Part shown: in pieces, positions 16,529 to 24,539 of the stretch
How the letters are laid out: the number at the start of each line of letters is the position of its first letter
How positions within the stretch are numbered: position 1 is the stretch's first letter
Assembly: GCA_902795135.1 (NCBI GenBank)
Contig: CADBJW010000014.1
Span: forward strand, 23,749-87,748
DNA: 64,000 nucleotides
Reading direction: 5' to 3'
From: an uncultured Eubacteriales bacterium
GTDB taxonomy: Bacteria > Bacillota > Clostridia > Peptostreptococcales > Anaerovoracaceae
Notes under the pieces: model-generated
What the model was told of the DNA's origin: nothing
Databases searched by the model: none
Seen by the model: only the letters and a program-made list of their open reading frames with translations
Made by a program: the position numbers and the translations under genes

Positions 16529-18445
16529 ATGCTCAATTACGAACTGGATAAAATGCTATATACGCTCCCCGCAGATCGGCACAGGCCGGATGAAATCAAA
16601 CGGGCATTAACGGCCCATCCGGAAGTCAAGTTTGTTTCGGTAGTAGGGATCGATGTCGGCGGACATGATACGGACGAGAAAATCCCGGTTGAGGAGTTTT
16701 TGAAAGATATTGACCATTTTCTCAAGTGCGGTGTTCAGACCGATGGGTCCAGCGTTGTGCTCCCTCGCATTGCGAATTTGAACAACGCGAAAGTGGACAT
16801 CATTCCGGATACGACCGTGAACTGGTTTGTGGATCACAATTTTAATTATCCGGACCCAGCAACGGGGCTACCGGTCGGGACCCTTCGGATTCCATCTTCC
16901 CTCGTCCATAACGACGATGAGAGAGTCGGATCCAGAGTCATCCTTAGAGATGCCATTTATAACTTCAAGAACGACCTGATGAAGCTTTTGCAGAACAACC
17001 CTTATGTCTTTGAATATATCGATGCGGATAGCGTCGATGACATTGAGGAAATCTGTGTTACAGCTGCGACGGAGCTTGAGTTTTGGGTCAGAACGCCGGA
17101 TGATGATGCGGATCGGGAACAGTTGTCAACGGCGCAGCTGCTCAAAGAACAGTACTGGAAGAGAACAACCGGACCTGTAAGAACGGCTCTCGAGGAAGTG
17201 CTGCTGGTTTTGCAGAAGTACGGGTTCGAGATGGAGATGGGTCACAAGGAAGTTGGCGGAGTCAAGGCGAAACTTGGTAATTCCGGCAATTACGACCACG
17301 TTATGGAACAGTTGGAAATCGACTGGAAATATTCTACGCCGGTACAGGCGGCAGACAACGAGAACCAGATCAAATATGTCGTCCGTGATATTTTCAGAAC
17401 CTACGGACTGGATGTGTCCTTCCTGGCAAAGCCGATTGATGGTGTTGCCGGAAGCGGTGAGCATACCCACATGGGGGTGGCGGCCCGATTAAAAGATGGC
17501 AGGATGATCAATCTGTTTTCACCGCTGGAAGTTGACAAGCAGTTCTTGAGTCCAATTGGTTTTGGGGCGCTCATGGGGCTTTTGAAGAATTATGACGTTA
17601 TCAATCCGTTTGTAAGTTCTACAACGGATTCCTTAAGCCGGCTGCAGCCTGGTTTTGAGGCGCCGGTTTGTATCGTTACCTCTTTGGGACATGATGCATG
17701 CAAGCCGTCGCGAAACCGGACCGTACTGGTGGGGCTGGTTCGAGAAGTCGACAATCCGATGGCAACGAGATTTGAACTTCGGTCACCAAATCCAAAGAGC
17801 AATACGTATTTGGTTCTGGCAGCATCATACATGGCCATGTTGGATGGCATAAAGGAAGCTTTGGAGCACGGGAAAACGCCGGAAGAGCTGGAAAAATCCG
17901 TTTCAAAGGATTACGGCGAAGAAGATTTTTATCTGGACGCCAACCGGATTTACCGGTCAGAAAAGGACGTGTTCGACGAATACACACAGGAAGAGCGTGA
18001 CAAATATTTCGGTGAAGTGCCAAGGACCGTTTGGGAAAACCTGCAGGCCTTTGAGAAATATCCGGAAAAACTCAATATCTTTAAGCGCGACGATGTCATG
18101 ACGGAAGCCGCGCTGGAATCCTACCGGGAGGCCGTTCTTGAGCAGTGGTCTACAGAACTTCGCAGCCGAACGGTGCCGGAAACCATGTCCGCTTTGAGAA
18201 GGTGCCGCCGCAAGCATACGGATGAAGAGAGTGTGGATTACGACCGGCATTACTGGGGCAAAGTCCTCCGGCTCAGAAATGAGCTTGGCAAGAATTCCCT
18301 CGACGAGACGTGTGTTTTGGCGCAGATTATTGAGGCCCTCGAGAGCAAGGATTATGCAAAGGCTTCGGATCTGCAGATTGAAATGCAGGAAAAATTTAGT
18401 GAACTTGTTAAATTGTATTCGATATATAGAAAGAATCTGTTTTGA
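16529..18445 (+). CDS. Glutamine synthetase family protein with C-terminal extension
   Basis: 638 residues, much longer than GlnA I (about 440-470). GS signatures appear in diverged form: GVAGSGEHTHMGVA corresponds to the Mg/glutamate-binding GSGMHVH region, and NRTVLVGLVREVDNPMATR with FELRSPNPKSNTY corresponds to the ATP-binding and Arg/Glu end of the active site. About 150 extra helical residues follow (ALRRCRRKHTDEESVDYDRH and beyond). It probably condenses ammonia with glutamate or a related substrate, but the spacing is unlike GSI, so a different acceptor cannot be excluded. AGGAG precedes ATG 16529. serS starts 12 nt downstream. Confidence 0.8.
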   Translation: MLNYELDKMLYTLPADRHRPDEIKRALTAHPEVKFVSVVGIDVGGHDTDEKIPVEEFLKDIDHFLKCGVQTDGSSVVLPRIANLNNAKVDIIPDTTVNWFVDHNFNYPDPATGLPVGTLRIPSSLVHNDDERVGSRVILRDAIYNFKNDLMKLLQNNPYVFEYIDADSVDDIEEICVTAATELEFWVRTPDDDADREQLSTAQLLKEQYWKRTTGPVRTALEEVLLVLQKYGFEMEMGHKEVGGVKAKLGNSGNYDHVMEQLEIDWKYSTPVQAADNENQIKYVVRDIFRTYGLDVSFLAKPIDGVAGSGEHTHMGVAARLKDGRMINLFSPLEVDKQFLSPIGFGALMGLLKNYDVINPFVSSTTDSLSRLQPGFEAPVCIVTSLGHDACKPSRNRTVLVGLVREVDNPMATRFELRSPNPKSNTYLVLAASYMAMLDGIKEALEHGKTPEELEKSVSKDYGEEDFYLDANRIYRSEKDVFDEYTQEERDKYFGEVPRTVWENLQAFEKYPEKLNIFKRDDVMTEAALESYREAVLEQWSTELRSRTVPETMSALRRCRRKHTDEESVDYDRHYWGKVLRLRNELGKNSLDETCVLAQIIEALESKDYAKASDLQIEMQEKFSELVKLYSIYRKNLF

Positions 18446-19741
<1,296 letters not shown>

Positions 19742-19775
19742 ATTCTTCAGTTATTGAGGAAGAGAGAGAATTTTT

Positions 19776-20801
19776 ATGATAAAAGCAATCAAAAAACACA
19801 TGAAAGTTGTTACCGCAATTCTTTCAGCATTAGTGCTTTTTGTTGGTGCAGCGGTTATATATACGGAATTAACAAGGCCATATGCCGTTTTTGCTGATGG
19901 AACGAAGGTAACAGATCCTTACATGATTACCGCCGGCGGAGAAGAACTGTTTTTGGTAAAGGACCAGGAGACAGCAGAAGATGTCATTACGGAAGTCATG
20001 GACAGTTATACGCCTGAAGGTACGCAGGTAAATTCCATCACCATCGATAAGAAAATCGAAGTATTACCGAAGAAGCTCGAAAAGTCCGAAGAACCAGAGA
20101 AGGTATTGACCCAGGAAGAGGCGGTCAAGACGATTTTAGACAGCAATCAGACTGATGATCCGATGTTCGCTGTAACAATTACGGCTGATACGGGTACCCT
20201 CAAAGACGTAAAACCGGGTGTCACCTATCAGGAAGACGACAGTGAATTTATTGGAAACGAAAGTGTTGCCCGTGAAGGGGAAGCTGGAAGCCAGCTGGTT
20301 ACAGAAGAAAAAATCAGCGTCAACGGCAACATGATCACGTCCGAAGAAGTTGACAAAACGCTGATCGAAAAGGGCCTCGACAAGCTGATCAATCGGGGAA
20401 CGAAATCCCGTCCGGCAGACACCGTATTCCAGGATTATTCCGGATCACTGATGGGAAGCGGTGACGGAGAAACCGTCGTTAACTATGCGAAGAATTTCCT
20501 CGGCAACCCTTACCGTTGGGGCGGAACAAGCCTTACCAACGGATGCGACTGTTCCGGCTTCATCTATGCCCTGTACAATCATTTCGGAGTAGGCGTTCCG
20601 AGAATGGGCATCTACAAGGTCGGCAAGGGCGTTTGCCTTGCTGAAGCAAAGGCCGGAGATGTTGTTTACTACCCAGGTCACTATGCAATGTACATGGGTG
20701 ATGGCAAAATCATTCACGCCTACAACTCTAGGGTCGGCATTGTAGTCAGCAATGTACATGCCCCTGGAACGATCCTCTCCATCCGAAGAATGATCGACTA
20801 G
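19776..20801 (+). CDS. Secreted NlpC/P60 peptidoglycan endopeptidase
   Basis: 341 residues. An N-terminal membrane or signal segment (about 10-30) is followed by an extracellular region resembling the DUF348/G5 arrangement of cell-wall hydrolases, including VTEEKISVNGNMITSEEV before the catalytic part. The C-terminal NlpC/P60 domain (about 225-341) shows the catalytic Cys in NGCDCSGFIYALY and the His in PGHYAMYMGDGKIIHAY. Such enzymes cut stem peptides of peptidoglycan. It has its own promoter and terminator, so it is a single-gene unit. Confidence 0.9.
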   Translation: MIKAIKKHMKVVTAILSALVLFVGAAVIYTELTRPYAVFADGTKVTDPYMITAGGEELFLVKDQETAEDVITEVMDSYTPEGTQVNSITIDKKIEVLPKKLEKSEEPEKVLTQEEAVKTILDSNQTDDPMFAVTITADTGTLKDVKPGVTYQEDDSEFIGNESVAREGEAGSQLVTEEKISVNGNMITSEEVDKTLIEKGLDKLINRGTKSRPADTVFQDYSGSLMGSGDGETVVNYAKNFLGNPYRWGGTSLTNGCDCSGFIYALYNHFGVGVPRMGIYKVGKGVCLAEAKAGDVVYYPGHYAMYMGDGKIIHAYNSRVGIVVSNVHAPGTILSIRRMID

Positions 20802-20854
20802 CCCGCAATCGGAACAATAGTAGGCTGAAATAGTAAAATCAATAAGACAAACCC

Positions 20855-20890
20855 AAACCTCCATGCAGAGTGCTGTATGGAGGTTTTTTG
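20855..20890 (+). terminator. Rho-independent terminator of the NlpC/P60 gene
   Basis: AAACCTCCAT (20855-20864) pairs with ATGGAGGTTT (20877-20886) and continues into TTTTTT. Confidence 0.92.
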
Positions 20891-20915
20891 GACAAATATT
20901 CGCTGAATCGACCGG

Positions 20916-22247
20916 TTAAATGAGCCCGCAGTCCTTCGCTTCCTGCTCCAGTTGGTCGCGAAAGTCAGGATGGGCCAGACCAATCATTGCACGTACCCGG
21001 TCGGACATATTCAAAACCTTCAGATTGACGCAGCCGTATTCCGTCGCTACGTATTGCACTTCGCTGCGCGGTGTTGTCACCGGTGTCCCCGGGGCAAACT
21101 GCAGTGAAATCTTGCTTTGCCGTTTTCCGTGTTTCATAAAGGAGGAGGACAGGGCGATGATCGATTTGCCGCCTTTGGACCACTGGGCCCCTTTCACGAA
21201 ATCCAGCTGCCCACCAACGGCACTCTGCTGATTGTATCCGATGGCATCGGCAACGACTTCCCCATAGAGGTTTACGGCCATGGCAGAATTGATGGAAATC
21301 ATAGCGTTGTTTTTCGCGATGTTTCGCGCATCATTGACAAAGGGGAACGGCGCCCCATAGATTTCAGGGTTGTGGTCCATGAAATCATACATTTCCTGCG
21401 TCCCGGCGGAGAAGGAAAAAACGCTCTTTCCATCCATAAAACCTTTGCGCGTATTATTAACATTGCCGTTCTTCATGAGCATCATCATTGGCTGACTGAA
21501 GAGCTCTGAGAAAATGCCAAGATCGTTCTTCGCTTTCAGGTCGTAACCGATTGCAGTCGACATTTTGCCAAGGCCCAACTGGAGGGTTGCGCCGTCCGGA
21601 ACTTCTGCAACCACGATTTCGGAGATTTTTCGCGAAATGTCATCGATTTCATCAGGCAAAAGCTCCGGCGCGTTTTTGTCCGTATGGACGATGCCGGTTA
21701 CTTTTGGATGATCACCATGGATCAGATTGTCCTGTCCAAATACGTAAGGGCTTCCGGTGTTGCTTTCCAGGAGAACGTCGCGCTTTGTCTCTTCCGCGAC
21801 GTATATATTATTGCAAATGCCAGCCGAACCGAAGCTGTAATAGCCTTCGGAGTCAGGGCGTGAAACCTGAAGAAAGCTGACATCCGGCCTGCCGATTTCT
21901 TTCATCCACAGATCGATCTGGCTAAGGTGAAACGACGTGTATTCGAAGGCCATGTTATGCTTTCTGTGGGCACCACGTTCCCCCGCGCCGAGAAAAAACG
22001 TATCGAAGATAAAAGGGTTTCCCTTTTGACCGGCGGGAATGTCCTCCGGCCAGTCGCTGTCAAACATTTTGCACGGCGAAATGGACATGGCACACAGCAA
22101 CGTGACATGTTCCAGTTCGTCTTTTCGGTCATATAAAGCATCCAGCAGCTCATAGGCAAAGCTGCTGCTGGTTCCAATATATACGCGGTCACCCGACCGT
22201 ACCTTTTGGACCGCCTCGGCAGCGGTCATATTCTTACGTTCCGTCAT
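20916..22247 (-). CDS. Acetyl-CoA hydrolase/transferase family CoA-transferase
   Basis: 443 residues of the cat1/4-hydroxybutyrate CoA-transferase type, which move CoA between acyl-CoA and a free carboxylate through a glutamyl-CoA intermediate. Seen are the N-terminal AVQKVRSGDRVYIGTSSS, LGLGKMSTAIG, the probable catalytic Glu in GIFSELFS, and GGQLDFVKGA with the glycine-rich CoA site. It is the third gene of a minus-strand operon with the desulfurase-like and His-rich proteins (50-nt gap). Since the operon is divergent from an aldehyde oxidoreductase, it may activate the acid made by that enzyme; that link is inference. AGGAAGGA precedes ATG 22247. Confidence 0.85.
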   Translation of the reverse strand: MTERKNMTAAEAVQKVRSGDRVYIGTSSSFAYELLDALYDRKDELEHVTLLCAMSISPCKMFDSDWPEDIPAGQKGNPFIFDTFFLGAGERGAHRKHNMAFEYTSFHLSQIDLWMKEIGRPDVSFLQVSRPDSEGYYSFGSAGICNNIYVAEETKRDVLLESNTGSPYVFGQDNLIHGDHPKVTGIVHTDKNAPELLPDEIDDISRKISEIVVAEVPDGATLQLGLGKMSTAIGYDLKAKNDLGIFSELFSQPMMMLMKNGNVNNTRKGFMDGKSVFSFSAGTQEMYDFMDHNPEIYGAPFPFVNDARNIAKNNAMISINSAMAVNLYGEVVADAIGYNQQSAVGGQLDFVKGAQWSKGGKSIIALSSSFMKHGKRQSKISLQFAPGTPVTTPRSEVQYVATEYGCVNLKVLNMSDRVRAMIGLAHPDFRDQLEQEAKDCGLI

Positions 22248-22276
22248 GATTCAAGAATCCTTCCTGATTTATATTC

Positions 22277-22308
22277 CTATCATTCTCCCCATTTCTATCA
22301 TTCTCCCC
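22277..22308 (-). repeat. 17-nt tandem duplication at the end of the His-rich protein gene
   Basis: CTATCATTCTCCCCA occurs at 22277-22291 and again at 22294-22308. The second copy contains the stop codon of the minus-strand gene (complement of 22298-22300). Confidence 0.6.
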
Positions 22309-23125
22309 AGAAGAAAGAAAGCAGCGTGTCGTGAAGATCCTGCAGGTTTTGCTTCTTCACGTTCTCATCAAAGAGCGCTTCCTGTGCGGCGGCCTCCTCA
22401 GGACTCCGCGTCGTTTCACGAACGTGGGGAGCTTCATCGTGGGAGTGGTTATCGGAATGGACATGGGCTAAGTGCAAGTTCGATTTGCCCATACCATATA
22501 CGAGTTCCAAAATATGAACGGCTTCAAAGCCGCGTTTCTTTAGCGTGTTGCGCAGATCCATACTGCTGGTCAGGAACGGGATGCGGGACACATCGGACGA
22601 TGGGATATCGCTGTTAGACGATGCATCGTAGAGGACGACACCCATCATATCGGCCAGTTCACGGATCGAAGCCTCGAAGCCATATTCTTCCGGCTCCGAA
22701 AGCCGATACAATTCGCGGTTGCAACCGCCGCTGACACCACGGGAAATGAGCTCCTCATAGATGGATACCGTCGGGATTTCACCAAGACTTCCCCGAAAGA
22801 ATTTTCGGTCCTCCGGAGATGTGAGAATCACCGTCGGTTTGCCCAAACTGCGCCACCGCGTCAGAAGCCTTTGCTGGTATTTGCGGTTCAGGAGAGGATC
22901 CGAGCCGTAGCCCTTGTAGAGAAGCATCCCCGTGTCAGGATGCTGGTGCAGTAAGGAATCGTACATCAAAACCACCAGTTCCGGTTCGGACTGGGCCAGT
23001 GCGATTCCAGGGTAAAGAGCAAAAGAACACTGCTCAAAAGGTGCCCCTGTTTTTTGATCAATAGGGGCACGAACGATTGTATAAGATTCGGTTTGAAAAT
23101 GCGGATTGTTGTTGGTCTGGCTCAT
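22298..23125 (-). CDS. Unrecognised protein with His-rich tail, coupled to a cysteine-desulfurase-like gene
   Basis: 275 residues, no transmembrane segment or signal peptide. I do not recognise the family. The middle has an alpha/beta look (ELVVLMYDSLL, GKPTVILTSPEDRKF, GVVLYDASSNSD, FEAVHILELVYGMG). A His/Asp cluster HLAHVHSDNHSHDEAPH at about 225-241 is a likely metal-binding stretch, and Cys residues are few. ATG 23125 sits 1 nt after the stop of the upstream PLP enzyme gene with its ribosome site inside that gene, so the two are translationally coupled. Context suggests a role with the PLP enzyme, perhaps in sulfur, selenium or metal handling for the nearby molybdenum hydroxylase. Confidence 0.75.
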   Translation of the reverse strand: MSQTNNNPHFQTESYTIVRAPIDQKTGAPFEQCSFALYPGIALAQSEPELVVLMYDSLLHQHPDTGMLLYKGYGSDPLLNRKYQQRLLTRWRSLGKPTVILTSPEDRKFFRGSLGEIPTVSIYEELISRGVSGGCNRELYRLSEPEEYGFEASIRELADMMGVVLYDASSNSDIPSSDVSRIPFLTSSMDLRNTLKKRGFEAVHILELVYGMGKSNLHLAHVHSDNHSHDEAPHVRETTRSPEEAAAQEALFDENVKKQNLQDLHDTLLSFFWGE

Positions 23126-23126
23126 A

Positions 23127-24266
23127 TTACTCTCCCTCTGCGATTTCCCGAATTGCCTTGAGGAATTCGTCGATTTCATCCAATGATGTAAACAGTCCCG
23201 GACTAACGCGTACGGTTCCGCCCAAATCAAAGGTGCCAAGCATACGATGGGTATCCGGCGCACATTGAAGACCGGAGCGTACAGAAATGTCATAGTAGGT
23301 TTCCAGGATCATGGCCACATCGGCACAGTCCATACCATCAATATTAAAGGAAACCGCCGCCGCACGAGGTGCAGACAGAGGACCGTATATCGTAACACCA
23401 GGAATCTCGCAAAGGCCATCGATGAGAACCTGAAGCGTTTTTTGTTCTTCGTGATAAATGTTGTTCACGGAGCGCTCCAGAATGTAGTGGACGCCCGCGC
23501 AAAGGCCAGAAATTCCAACGGTATTCTGTGTTCCAGCTTCGTAATAATACGGGAGCTGCTCCGGCTGCAGGCGCACTTCAGAGAATACGCCCGTGCCGCC
23601 CGAACGAATCGGTCGTGGGGAAACCGTTTCGGATACGTATAACGCACCGGTGCCCGTTGGTCCAAGGAGGGATTTGTGCCCTGGGAATGCCAGCAAGTCG
23701 ATATTCATTTTGACAACATCGATCGGAATGGCTCCCGCTGACTGGGAGGCATCCACCATAAAAGGAACCTTGTGCTCACGGCAGATCGTGCCGATTTCCT
23801 CGATTGGGTTCAGGGTTCCTGTAACGTTGGACGCGTGTGTCATAATGACCAGCTTCGTTTCCGGGCAAAAGGCCTCGCGAACCGCATCAAGATTAGCACC
23901 GGTAACGGGATCAGTCGGAACCTTTGTGACGCGGACTCCGGCATCCTCCAGGTAGGCAAGTGGTCTGGTAACCGCATTGTGTTCCATGTTGCTGGTAATG
24001 ACGTGATCACCCGGTTGGAGCATGCCCTGCAGGCCCAGATTAATGGCATCTGTTGCATTCAGGGCAAATACGATTCTGTTTGGGTCTGAAATATGAAAAA
24101 GCTGCGCTAATGCCGCCCGTGTTTCTATAATATTGGTTGCAGCTGCGCGGGCTTTTTCGGAATTCGATCTGCCCGGGTTGCCGCCCATTCGAATGGATTC
24201 TGAAACCGTATCATAGACGGCTTCTGGTTTTGGCCATGAGGTGGCCGCATTATCAAGATAAACCAT
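23127..24266 (-). CDS. Cysteine desulfurase family PLP enzyme (class V aminotransferase)
   Basis: About 379 residues of fold-type I. The start MVYLDNAATSWPKPEAVYDT, EHN near 95-97, the PLP lysine in FPGHKSLLGPTGTGALYV (about 198) and the catalytic Cys in SVRSGLQCAPDTHRM (about 335) are all present. It is closest to the short subfamily found beside selenium-dependent molybdenum hydroxylase genes in Enterococcus and clostridia (family knowledge, from memory). Likely role: release of sulfur or selenium from cysteine or selenocysteine for the cofactor. ATG 24266 has AAAGGAG 9 nt upstream; ATG 24272 is only 3 nt from it. First gene of a three-gene operon. Confidence 0.85.
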   Translation of the reverse strand: MVYLDNAATSWPKPEAVYDTVSESIRMGGNPGRSNSEKARAAATNIIETRAALAQLFHISDPNRIVFALNATDAINLGLQGMLQPGDHVITSNMEHNAVTRPLAYLEDAGVRVTKVPTDPVTGANLDAVREAFCPETKLVIMTHASNVTGTLNPIEEIGTICREHKVPFMVDASQSAGAIPIDVVKMNIDLLAFPGHKSLLGPTGTGALYVSETVSPRPIRSGGTGVFSEVRLQPEQLPYYYEAGTQNTVGISGLCAGVHYILERSVNNIYHEEQKTLQVLIDGLCEIPGVTIYGPLSAPRAAAVSFNIDGMDCADVAMILETYYDISVRSGLQCAPDTHRMLGTFDLGGTVRVSPGLFTSLDEIDEFLKAIREIAEGE

Positions 24267-24294
24267 GTTCATTAACTCCTTTGCTTGCTTTTAC

Positions 24295-24303
24295 AGTATA
24301 CCA
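24295..24303 (-). promoter_or_regulatory. Extended -10 promoter of the desulfurase operon
   Basis: On the minus strand TG-G-TATACT spans 24303 down to 24295; the -35 is weak. The leader is about 20-25 nt to the ribosome site. Confidence 0.55.
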
Positions 24304-24539
24304 TATCGTGGAGAAATCGGATGTATTAATTTGCTTTATAAATGACACTTTTGTATTGAATAATCCGTGGATTTGAACCGAAACATCGCACGATAAGTGC
24401 GGGTTTAACAGCAAATTTGTAATTGACGATACCACTGCAAACTGATAGAATTTTTGTGTATATACACCGATACTTTTAGGTCATATTTTTGAATCAATTT
24501 AAGTCACTAATTAAGTCTGTAGTTCAAATGGAGGCAATT
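24304..24539. promoter_or_regulatory. Divergent control region with a perfect 12-bp palindrome
   Basis: Between the desulfurase operon and the first molybdenum hydroxylase gene. GTGTATATACAC at 24456-24467 is a perfect palindrome placed about 75 nt before the hydroxylase ATG, where an operator would be expected. No consensus -35/-10 pair stands out for the hydroxylase gene. Confidence 0.45.
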
